From CAYGBW01 sp964348185 (GTDB lineage Bacteria; Desulfobacterota; BSN033; WVXP01), in contig CAYGBW010000169.1 of NCBI GenBank assembly GCA_964348185.1, positions 1-8,555 on the forward strand: a stretch of 8,555 bases of DNA. Reading direction: 5' to 3'. The notes under the pieces are model-generated. The model was not told the DNA's origin. It was given only the letters and a program-made list of their open reading frames with translations, and made no database searches. Positions within the stretch are counted from its first letter, which is position 1. Each line of letters opens with the position of its first letter. This document shows positions 1-5,985 of this stretch, one piece after another. The position numbers were made by a program, and so were the translations under genes.

Positions 1-1048
1 CCTGCAGAGCGAAAATGTCCTTCAGATCTCGATCGTACTTCTTGGCCCAGACGTGATGTCCCATGGTGGCATCGATTAGCTGGGCGGTAATTCGTACACG
101 GCCGCTTGCCTTCTGAACACTGCCCTCCAGAACATACTGCACTCCCAACTCCCTGGCCACCTGCTGAATTTTCACTGGTCTGCCCTTATAGGTAAAAGTG
201 GAGTTGCGGGCGATCACAAAAAGCTTCGGGCAAGCGGAGATGCCCGTAATGATGTTTTCGGTTAACCCGTCGCTGAAATAGTCTTGCTCAGGGTCGCCGC
301 TCATGTTGACAAAGGGGAGTACTGCAATTGAAGGGCCTTTGGGCAGGGTAGTCGGCATCTTTGCGTCGGAAGCAGTCGCCACAGGGGGAAGACGAAAGTA
401 GAAGTTATAGATCCCTAGGACACCGGCAATAATCAGAAAAGCCATCAAAGCGGCCGGAACCGCCCACCGCCTCAGCCTCATTTTCACTCTCTTCTCGCCT
501 ACGACCTTGCCAGCGGCTTCAGAGCCCATCAGAACGCGATACACACGCACAGGCTCAGCAATGTTCTTAATGGCTTGTTCACCTAGATCTTCATATGCCA
601 GCGTTAGCTTGTTCCTCGTATGGTCGTAGACTGTACCTGAGATACAGATGCCTCCTCCCTCGGCCAGGCCCTCTACTCGGGCGGCAATATTGACTCCGTC
701 CCCATAAATCCGTTCTCCATCCTCGATTACATCGCCAAGGTTAACGCCGATCCGAAATTCCATCCTGCGGTTTTCCGGCAGCTCAAGGTTCCTCGCTTGA
801 AGTTCTTTCTGGATCTCAACCGCACATTCAACCGCATCCACAACACTGGCAAACTCAGCCAGAAGGTTATCACCAGGCGAGTCTACAACCCTCCCCCGAT
901 GCCTTTGGATAAGGGTTGACATCGCCTCCCGGTATGCTTTCAGCGTATCGACGGTTGCCGCTTCATCCTCTCTCATGAGGCGGCTGTAACCTTTCACATC
1001 GGCACTGACGATGGCAGTGAGCTTACGTTTGAGACTCTCTGTTGTCAT
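1..1048 (-). CDS. Class III adenylate/guanylate cyclase with TolB-like domain, C-terminus cut by window edge
   Basis: This would make a cyclic nucleotide from ATP or GTP, anchored in the inner membrane. Read on the minus strand, the start ATG is at 1048-1046, preceded by a good Shine-Dalgarno stretch (AAGGGGTGAT). 349 codons are visible and no stop is reached. Residues 1-175 are the cyclase domain: metal-binding D17 (in TAIVSADVKGYSRL), D60 (SPGDNLLAEF), and the transition-state pair N120/R124 (GDGVNIAARVE). A single membrane segment lies at about 195-215 after a basic stretch. From about 238 (PSIAVLPFVNMSGDPEQDYFSDGL) a TolB-like domain begins and continues to the edge (YVLEGSVQKASGRVRITAQL). 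In related proteins TPR repeats usually follow, here presumably outside the window. The residues that normally choose adenine (Lys, Asp) are replaced by D56 and R113, so the substrate cannot be named. The gene points away from all the others. The class is certain; the signal it senses is unknown. Confidence 0.93.
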   Translation of the reverse strand, partial: MTTESLKRKLTAIVSADVKGYSRLMREDEAATVDTLKAYREAMSTLIQRHRGRVVDSPGDNLLAEFASVVDAVECAVEIQKELQARNLELPENRRMEFRIGVNLGDVIEDGERIYGDGVNIAARVEGLAEGGGICISGTVYDHTRNKLTLAYEDLGEQAIKNIAEPVRVYRVLMGSEAAGKVVGEKRVKMRLRRWAVPAALMAFLIIAGVLGIYNFYFRLPPVATASDAKMPTTLPKGPSIAVLPFVNMSGDPEQDYFSDGLTENIITGISACPKLFVIARNSTFTYKGRPVKIQQVARELGVQYVLEGSVQKASGRVRITAQLIDATMGHHVWAKKYDRDLKDIFALQ

Positions 1049-1134
1049 GGGATCACCCCTTAATGCTATGGAAAGCCAGAGAAACGGGGAAAGGCAAATA
1101 TCAGAAGTCTCTAGACGGGGCGCTTGAGGACCAA

Positions 1135-1290
1135 CTACTCTATCCAAATTGAGGACGTGCCTGAGATGAGGGAAAAGAGAATCTCCCTGGGTACATAACC
1201 TCCGGTCTCTGCCTCTTGAACCGTATGGCCTTCTGGAGATCCAAAGTGAAAAAGCCTCCAAGGAGCTATTAGACCCCCTGGAGGCTTCAT
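1135..1290 (-). CDS. Doubtful small ORF (51 aa) overlapping the hairpin upstream of the cyclase
   Basis: A 51-codon frame on the minus strand, from ATG at 1290-1288 to TAG at 1137-1135, begins MKPPGGLIAPWRLFHFG and has no family I recognise. It lacks its own Shine-Dalgarno site. Its ATG overlaps the TGA of a 10-codon frame (1319-1287, MRGLRKKMAT), which does have one (GGAGGGAG, about 5 nt before its ATG). The pair would be translationally coupled. The first codons of the 51-aa frame run through the terminator-like hairpin at 1249-1287, which argues either for an attenuation-type leader or, more simply, against real coding. It is kept only because the coupling and the hairpins coincide. Confidence 0.15.
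   Translation of the reverse strand: MKPPGGLIAPWRLFHFGSPEGHTVQEAETGGYVPREILFSLISGTSSIWIE
1249..1287 (-). terminator. Rho-independent terminator-like hairpin, minus strand
   Basis: On the minus strand a perfect 9-bp stem (AAGCCTCCA / TGGAGGCTT, arms 1279-1287 and 1252-1260) with an 18-nt loop runs directly into a TTTTT tract (plus-strand A run 1249-1253). There is no T-tract on the plus-strand side, so the polarity is minus. No convincing minus-strand gene lies to its right, so it would end either a transcript whose gene is lost or a short RNA or leader starting around 1350-1550. The cyclase gene lies downstream of it. Confidence 0.55.
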
Positions 1291-1315
1291 GTCGCCATCT
1301 TCTTGCGTAATCCTC

Positions 1316-1358
1316 TCATAACTCCCTCCGGACAGTTGGAGTTATGACATGAGTCATA
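1316..1358. repeat. Nested inverted repeats, operator- or hairpin-like
   Basis: A perfect 10-bp inverted repeat (TCATAACTCC at 1316-1325, GGAGTTATGA at 1338-1347, 12-nt spacer) overlaps a second dyad, TATGAC-ATGA-GTCATA (1343-1358). The motif TATGA/TCATA thus occurs three times, in alternating orientation, within 43 bp. As DNA this could be a repressor binding site. As minus-strand RNA the first repeat is a hairpin whose 3' arm holds GGAG and the ATG (1319-1317) of a 10-codon frame. The symmetry is directly visible; the function is inferred. Confidence 0.45.
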
Positions 1359-1590
1359 CATCTTCAATACTCCACGTATATCACATGAAGCTTGGGATGG
1401 CAACCTCCTCTTCTTGGCCGTTGATTTCTGATGGTTTTGTCTTCGACACAAAGTTCTGACAAGAAACCTTCATATCGCAGGTAATTCAGCCGACCTTCCG
1501 ACAAGAACAGGTAAAGCCCGAAATTATCCTTTGCCTGGAACAAATATATAGAACCCTCTGAAATCGAAAAAGACTGTCCAGAAAAAAATA

Positions 1591-2037
1591 GTGCGTTTGG
1601 AACGTGATATTCAGAGAAAGGCCCGGTTCCCTTTGGACGCAGAGGCGAAGGTTGGCAGGGTTGATTATGAGCAGGAGATCACAAAGCGATCAAATCAAAT
1701 GAAGTCTCTTGAGAAATCAAGGGATCGGATTCGGGAACAAATTGAGTCATTGGAGAATTGGGAAACCACGATAAAAGACGCTTACAGGGTAGTTGGAGAA
1801 ATCCATACGGGGCCTGGGGATCTTCAGAACTTGACTTTTGAACAGAAAAAGGCCATAGTTGACAAGATTTATGCCTTGGGCTCCATCGAGTTATTTCCGA
1901 GATGGTATTTGGAATCGGACAGCGCTCGCGTTCAAAATCCAATGCTATTCCAGGACGAGTGGTGGAAGACAGTCAGGCCATCTTCGATGGAGATGAAAAA
2001 AGGACCCCTCACCTGTTTCGGAGTTATTAAGTATTAA
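1591..2037 (+). pseudogene. Fragment resembling the C-terminal coiled coil of a serine recombinase
   Basis: This is a 148-codon frame with a GTG at 1591. The frame stays open back to 1552, after a TAG at 1549-1551, and no Shine-Dalgarno site precedes the GTG. The product is highly charged and predicted helical or coiled coil over residues 1-60 (RLERDIQRKARF, then SLEKSRDRIREQIESLE). It is followed by NLTFEQKKAIVDKIYALGSIEL, which matches the style of the segment ending large serine recombinases (a leucine-rich helix, 'eqKk.iv.ki', then a short beta strand). No catalytic serine domain or zinc ribbon precedes it, so if the relation is right this is a broken 3' remnant of a mobile-element integrase. 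Codon use is AT-richer than in the neighbours, as expected of acquired DNA. The family call rests on pattern only. It could instead be an unrelated coiled-coil hypothetical protein. Confidence 0.5.
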
Positions 2038-2145
2038 CATTGATTTCTATTGGAGCAGGAGAGAACGCAGGCTATTGAAATCAAGGGAAAATTTGGAGCA
2101 TCGGAACCTTTTCATAAACAAGGCAAAAAGGTAGACTGTACGGTC

Positions 2146-2898
2146 ATGATGAGACCAATTCTTCGGCGGGTCATTCCGTTATCTCTCATTATTCTTCTCG
2201 GCCAGGGTGTTTGCGTAAGCGCGGAGTTTCCCAAACCCAAGGGGCCCGTGAACGACTTTGCGGGCGTGATCCCCCAGAGTGAAAAGGGGAAGATGGAAAT
2301 CCTGGCAACCGAGGTCCTGCAAAAAACCGGAACAGCCGTTGTGGTGGTCACCCAGTCGACGATTGAAGGAGCTGACGCCGCATCCTATGCCAACGAGCTC
2401 TACCAGGACTGGGGAATCGGCAAAAAGGGGGAGGACAAAGGGGTTCTCATCTTTCTCGCTCTGAAGGAGCGGAGGATTTGGATCGAAACCGGCTATGGCG
2501 TTGAGGGGATCCTTCCAGACGGCCGAGTGGGAGAGATCCTGGACAGATACGCCCTTCCCCTTCTCAAAAAGGATCAATACGGAAAGGGGCTCTATAATGC
2601 CCTCGCTGCCGTTAGTGCGGTGATCGCTAAAGACGCCGGCGTCGATCTGACCGGTGAGATAAGAATCTATAGGGCTCCGCGCCGTCAGTCTCGTGGAATT
2701 AGTCCCCGTTTTCTGTTCTTCCTGATTCTGATTCCCCTTTTGTTTTTTCGGAGGCGGGGGGGCATCCTGCCCCTGCTGCTCTTGAGCTCTATGGGAGGAA
2801 GGGGTGGATTCGGCGGGGGATTCGGGGGGTTCAGTGGCGGATTCGGCGGATTTGGTGGCGGCATGAGCGGTGGCGGCGGTGCGGGGAGAGGCTTCTAG
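2146..2898 (+). CDS. TPM-domain (DUF477/YgcG-like) exported protein with Gly-rich tail
   Basis: A 250-aa exported or membrane-attached protein of the TPM family, whose biochemical role is poorly defined; some relatives work in photosystem repair or have weak phosphatase activity. The frame is open from 2050, but I place the start at the ATG-ATG pair 2146/2149, because a normal signal peptide begins there: basic RPILRR, hydrophobic core VIPLSLIILLG, probable cleavage after VSA (residue 26). The Shine-Dalgarno site is weak. The TPM domain spans about 33-165 (GPVNDFAGVIP, GTAVVVVTQSTIEG, YANELYQDWGIGKKGEDKGVLI, IETGYGVEGILPDGRVGEIL). A second hydrophobic segment lies at 189-201, then RRR, and a tail (216-250) made almost wholly of Gly, Phe and Ser. 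TPM proteins are often encoded beside LemA, as here, two genes on. The following gap of 338 bp suggests separate transcription or an interrupted cluster. Confidence 0.9.
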   Translation: MMRPILRRVIPLSLIILLGQGVCVSAEFPKPKGPVNDFAGVIPQSEKGKMEILATEVLQKTGTAVVVVTQSTIEGADAASYANELYQDWGIGKKGEDKGVLIFLALKERRIWIETGYGVEGILPDGRVGEILDRYALPLLKKDQYGKGLYNALAAVSAVIAKDAGVDLTGEIRIYRAPRRQSRGISPRFLFFLILIPLLFFRRRGGILPLLLLSSMGGRGGFGGGFGGFSGGFGGFGGGMSGGGGAGRGF

Positions 2899-3236
2899 AC
2901 TTCGATGAAAGGGGAACTCCGGGGCTTCGTTCCACTTGGAGATTTCGAACATGGGAATGAAAGGTTTGAGGTTGGAGGAGCGTCCCGTTGCGCGGGACTT
3001 GAGGCAGAAAGTCCAAAACCCAAAATCAACCAATCCGGCCTTGAGCCAAGCCCATTTGGGCGCAGTGGTCCTCAAGCGGAGGATACGGGAGCGCTCCTCG
3101 AGCCCCTCGTTCCTCGAGATGAGCTCAGCGGTCCTAAGGCAAATCTCAACCCAACGCTCTATCTAGAGCCCAGGACCGTCTAAAAGAGGGGTTTGCACAA
3201 AATCCTCTCAATTTGGCATGATCTGGGGTGAAAGGC
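2899..3236. other. Intergenic region of 338 bp with several dyads
   Basis: No supported gene. A 92-codon frame at 2905-3183 shows no recognisable family and no ribosome site. Visible structure: a GC-rich hairpin GTCCCG-TTGCG-CGGGAC (2982-2998, no T-tract after it), the dyad GCCCA-TT-TGGGC (3050-3061), the perfect palindrome GGAGCGCTCC near 3090-3100, a twice-repeated TCCTCGAG 16 bp apart, and a long-range 7-bp pair CGGTCCT/AGGACCG (3129-3135, 3172-3178). A weak sigma-70-like pair (TTGCAC 3193, CATGAT 3217) precedes the next gene. The density of dyads resembles a decayed intergenic repeat, but no second copy lies in this window. Confidence 0.5.
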
Positions 3237-3983
3237 ATGGCAAAAATACCCAAAGAACCGGAAGAGATTTTCGAGGAGTTTACCCGGGACTATCAGGCAG
3301 TCTTCGAAGACGACCTGAAATCGATTATTCTCTATGGAAGTGGGGCCCGGCGGGAGTACATTCCCAAAAAGTCGGACCTTAATTTTCTGGTCGTCCTCAC
3401 CGATGCAGCCATGGACCGGCTCAGCCAAGCCTTTCCCCTGATCCGGAAGTGGCGCAAGCGGCGTGTGAACATCCCCCTCTTCCTGACAGAGGATTACATC
3501 GCCTCTTCCCTCGATTCATTCCCTGTGGAATTCCTGAATCTCCGGGATAGCCACGTTCTCGTCTCGGGCAGGGACGTTCTGAAGGAGCTTTCTTTTGACA
3601 AGAAAAGCATCAGACTCCAGTGCGAGCGGGAGTTGAAGGGCAAACTCCTGCTTCTTCGAGAGGCCTATCTCGACTCAGAGGGGAAGGCCAGAGGGCTCGG
3701 GCAGGTCTCCTCTGCTTCTCTCACCGCTTTTCTTTCCCTGTTTAGGGCCCTTCTCTTCTTGAAGGGCAGGGAGATTCCCACCCACAACGACGACCTCATC
3801 TCGGCGACAGCCGAGGAAATGGGCTTTGACGGGACTCCTTTTAAGGAGGTCGAAAGGGTCAGAGAGGGCAAGGTGAAGATGTCCAGAGACAAATTGGAGG
3901 AGCTTGTCGAGAGGTACCTTCATGCCGTTCGGGAGCTGTGGAAAAAGGTGGACCAGTTGGAGATCAAGGAGGGGCAGACATGA
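3237..3983 (+). CDS. Degenerate nucleotidyltransferase (MNT-like) fused to a HEPN-like helical domain
   Basis: A 248-aa cytoplasmic protein. I start at ATG 3237, which has GGGGTG six bases upstream; the GTG at 3228 has no ribosome site. Residues 26-55 carry the nucleotidyltransferase signature (LKSIILYGSGARRE, then SDLNFLVVL). The usual metal-binding Asp-x-Asp is D47-x-N49, and the third acidic position on the later strand appears to be N78 (RRVNIPLFL), so catalysis may be lost. Residues 125-235 are helical. They contain LFRALLFLKGREIPTHNDDLI, in which R178-x4-H183 fits the Rx4-6H pattern of HEPN domains. In toxin-antitoxin pairs MNT and HEPN are separate proteins; here they would be one chain. 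The stop overlaps the lemA start (ATGA), so the two are co-translated. The nucleotidyltransferase fold is fairly sure, HEPN moderately, function unknown. Confidence 0.75.
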   Translation: MAKIPKEPEEIFEEFTRDYQAVFEDDLKSIILYGSGARREYIPKKSDLNFLVVLTDAAMDRLSQAFPLIRKWRKRRVNIPLFLTEDYIASSLDSFPVEFLNLRDSHVLVSGRDVLKELSFDKKSIRLQCERELKGKLLLLREAYLDSEGKARGLGQVSSASLTAFLSLFRALLFLKGREIPTHNDDLISATAEEMGFDGTPFKEVERVREGKVKMSRDKLEELVERYLHAVRELWKKVDQLEIKEGQT

Positions 3984-4546
3984 AGAAATCTCTGATTGTT
4001 ATCGGCGTGATTGTACTCATTATTCTGATCTTCTTTTTGTCTATCCGCGGCACATACAATCGGCTGGTGGACCTGGACGAAAAGGTGAAAACGGCATGGT
4101 CTCAGGTAGAAAACCAGCTCCAGCGCCGCCTCGATTTGATTCCCAACTATGTGGAGACCGTTAAGGGATACGCAAAGCAGGAGAGGGAGGTTTTGATTCA
4201 GGTGACCGAGGCTCGGGCTAAGGTGGCCGGTGCCGGGTCTGTCGAGGGGAAGATCAGGGCGAACAATGAACTCAGCTCGGCTCTCGCCCGGCTCCTGGTC
4301 GTTGTCGAGCGGTATCCGGACCTCAAATCCAACCAGAATTTCATTCGTCTCCAGGACGAACTGGCCGGCACGGAAAACCGCATTGCCGTGGAGCGGCGGC
4401 GGTACAACGAATCTGTGCGGCTGTACAACACACGGGTCCGGAGTTTCCCCAGCAATCTCTTAGCCGGAATGTTCGGATTCCAACGGGCCGAGCTCTTCCG
4501 GGCTCCTGAAGCTGCAAAGGAACCTCCCAAAGTCACATTTGAGTAG
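3980..4546 (+). CDS. lemA: LemA family membrane protein
   Basis: A 188-aa protein with one N-terminal membrane segment (about 4-24, KSLIVIGVIVLIILIFFLSI) and a helical domain outside the membrane. Family hallmarks are present: TYNRLVDLDEKVKTAWSQVENQLQRRLDLIPNYVETVKGYAKQE (27-70), the NNELSSALARLLVVVERYPDLKSNQNF stretch, ELAGTENRIAVERRRYNESVRLYN, and a closing SFPSNLLAGMFGFQRAELF. Length is typical. The start at 3980 has a near-perfect Shine-Dalgarno site (AAGGAGGGG, five bases before ATG) and overlaps the previous stop as ATGA; an in-frame extension back to 3938 only overlaps the upstream gene. LemA has no settled biochemical role. It often neighbours TPM-domain proteins, as here, and in other bacteria M48 peptidases. 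The identification is secure. Confidence 0.96.
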   Translation: MKKSLIVIGVIVLIILIFFLSIRGTYNRLVDLDEKVKTAWSQVENQLQRRLDLIPNYVETVKGYAKQEREVLIQVTEARAKVAGAGSVEGKIRANNELSSALARLLVVVERYPDLKSNQNFIRLQDELAGTENRIAVERRRYNESVRLYNTRVRSFPSNLLAGMFGFQRAELFRAPEAAKEPPKVTFE

Positions 4547-4637
4547 GGAATTGATAATCACGTTGGATTGAGGATATCTCGTACAGAGTAGGGAGGGGTT
4601 GGAAGCGATTGAAAACTGCTAATCGCGGAGCGAAGAA

Positions 4638-5930
4638 ATGGCCGAATTGAAGGAGATTTACCGCCGCATCATGGATGACCATTTCCCCGAAGAGATGACC
4701 ATCGCCTTCGGCGATCAGAAGCTCGTCTACCGGAAGCGGGCCTGGAGAATTCGGGATGAAAAGAGCGGCGAACTCATTGAAAAGGGACTTCGCTATGGCG
4801 AAAACCCAGACCAGGAAGCCGCTCTCTACGAACTCGTCAACGGCAACCTCGTTCTCGGTGAATGCGCTTTCATCGAGCCGGGATACGGACTCGTGAGTTC
4901 CCTGACCGAAGACGACCTCCTCCAGTTCGGTAAACACCCTGGAAAAACCAATCTGACCGATATCGATAACGCCCTCAACATTCTGAAATTTCTCACCGGA
5001 AGACCGGCTGGCGTCATCATGAAACACAACAATCCCTGTGGAGCCGCACATGGGTCGACCCTGGCAGAGGCATACGAAAGGGCCAACATGGCCGACCGGA
5101 TCGCTGCGTTTGGGGGCTGTGCAGCCTTCAACCGAACCCTGGACAAGACGACCGCCGAAATGATCAGCCAGAACTATCTCGAGGTGGTGGTGGCCCCTGA
5201 ATTTGCCGAGGGGACCGTTCCCATTCTGAAAAGGAGAAGGAACCTGAGAATCATCCAAATCAAACGGATCGATCGTCTCGAGGAATTTCAGCACTTGCCT
5301 TTTGTCGACTTCAAGTCTCTCATCGATGGTGGGTTCATCGTGCAGCGATCCCCCCTCAACCGAATCAAGGCGCCCGAGGACTTTATCCCTGCCGCCGCCA
5401 CATACGGGGAAGAGGAATACAGGATCGAGCGTCCCCCAACCCCTCAGGAAGAAGAGGACATGCTGTTCGGATGGAGTGTGGAACAGGGCATCACCTCCAA
5501 TTCGGTGATCTATGTCAAGGATCTGGCAACAGTGGGAATCGGAACCGGTGAGCAGGATCGGGTGGGAGTAGCCGAAATCGCCATTTTCAAAGCCTACACC
5601 AAGTGCGCCGATGCCCTCTGTTTCAAGGCCCATGGCATCCCTTACAAAACTCTGGAGACCGAGATCAATCAGAAGAAGCGGCCTACCCGAGAAAAGGAAG
5701 AGATCGACGCGCGGGTCCAGGCGATCCGCGCAGGTCTCATGGGCGCTGTCATGGTGTCTGACGCCTTCTTCCCCTTCCGGGATGGTGTCGATGTGGCCAT
5801 CCGTGAAGGGATCACTGCGATCGTTCAGCCAGGGGGTTCGGAAAGGGACTTTGAGGTCATCCAGGCCTGCAACGAGGCCAGTCCCCAGGTGACCATGGTA
5901 TTTACCGGTCAACGGGCCTTCAAGCACTGA
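4638..5930 (+). CDS. purH: Stand-alone AICAR transformylase (PurH formyltransferase domain only)
   Basis: It transfers a formyl group from 10-formyltetrahydrofolate to AICAR, giving FAICAR, the penultimate step of IMP synthesis, in the cytoplasm. The 430-aa product matches the C-terminal part of bifunctional PurH: LRYGENPDQEAALY (51-64), GKTNLTDIDNALNI (102-115), the catalytic K129-H130 in MKHNNPCGAA, AAFGGCAAFNR (156-166), SNSVIYVKD (287-295), IGTGEQDRV (301-309), SDAFFPFRDGVDVA (374-387), IVQPGGSERD (395-404) and a terminal GQRAFKH. The MGS-like IMP cyclohydrolase domain of about 190 residues that normally precedes it is absent; the N-terminal 20 residues are unrelated to it. The start at 4638 has GGAG seven bases upstream. 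The 91-bp gap from lemA holds only a weak promoter-like TTGATA (4551) and no clear -10, so it may be read together with lemA or alone. Cyclohydrolase must come from another locus. Confidence 0.95.
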   Translation: MAELKEIYRRIMDDHFPEEMTIAFGDQKLVYRKRAWRIRDEKSGELIEKGLRYGENPDQEAALYELVNGNLVLGECAFIEPGYGLVSSLTEDDLLQFGKHPGKTNLTDIDNALNILKFLTGRPAGVIMKHNNPCGAAHGSTLAEAYERANMADRIAAFGGCAAFNRTLDKTTAEMISQNYLEVVVAPEFAEGTVPILKRRRNLRIIQIKRIDRLEEFQHLPFVDFKSLIDGGFIVQRSPLNRIKAPEDFIPAAATYGEEEYRIERPPTPQEEEDMLFGWSVEQGITSNSVIYVKDLATVGIGTGEQDRVGVAEIAIFKAYTKCADALCFKAHGIPYKTLETEINQKKRPTREKEEIDARVQAIRAGLMGAVMVSDAFFPFRDGVDVAIREGITAIVQPGGSERDFEVIQACNEASPQVTMVFTGQRAFKH

Positions 5931-5951
5931 GGCGGGGCTTTTGGAAATCTG

Positions 5952-5979
5952 TTGACATTGTTTGAAAATCTATTATAAA
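5952..5979 (+). promoter_or_regulatory. Sigma-70 type promoter for the amino acid transporter operon
   Basis: TTGACA (5952-5957) is a perfect -35 box and, after a 16-bp AT-rich spacer, TATAAA (5974-5979) matches the -10 box at five of six positions. Transcription would begin near 5986 and leave a leader of about 200 nt before the binding protein. It lies just after the purH stop (5930), and no clear terminator separates the two, so some read-through is possible. Confidence 0.75.
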
Positions 5980-5985
5980 GGAAGT

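Larger units (their letters stand above)
1049..1590. other. Intergenic region of about 540 bp, no convincing gene
   Basis: It lies between the cyclase (minus strand) and the recombinase-like fragment (plus strand). It contains a minus-strand hairpin with U-tract, nested inverted repeats and two tiny overlapping minus-strand reading frames, listed separately. The part nearest the cyclase start (1049-1130) must hold its ribosome site and perhaps its promoter, but I found no clear -35/-10 pair. The right part (1360-1590) is AT-richer and shows no long open frame. It may be decayed DNA belonging to the recombinase fragment. Confidence 0.6.

Noticed and set aside
1679..1942. 87-codon minus-strand frame inside the recombinase-like fragment
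   Set aside because: It has no recognisable features, while the plus-strand frame is longer and has a coherent coiled-coil pattern.
2982..2998. Hairpin GTCCCG-TTGCG-CGGGAC as terminator of the TPM gene
   Set aside because: The stem is real but is not followed by a T-tract, and it lies about 85 bp after the stop codon.
2179..3075. 298-codon open frame on the minus strand opposite the TPM gene
   Set aside because: It is a shadow: its Ala/Ser/Pro-rich stretch is only the reverse reading of the glycine-rich tail. There is no domain and no plausible context.
2905..3183. 92-codon plus-strand frame in the gap after the TPM gene
   Set aside because: No ribosome site, no known family, unremarkable composition, and it is interrupted by palindromic DNA. 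It is better described as intergenic.
4551..4579. Possible promoter between lemA and purH (TTGATA with a weak downstream -10)
   Set aside because: The -35 is good, but no -10 at 16-18 bp matches more than about half the consensus. Too weak to annotate.
4533..5927. 464-codon open frame on the minus strand opposite purH
   Set aside because: It lies wholly antisense to a gene with unmistakable conserved motifs. Its product has no recognisable domain, and long antisense frames are common in GC-rich coding DNA.
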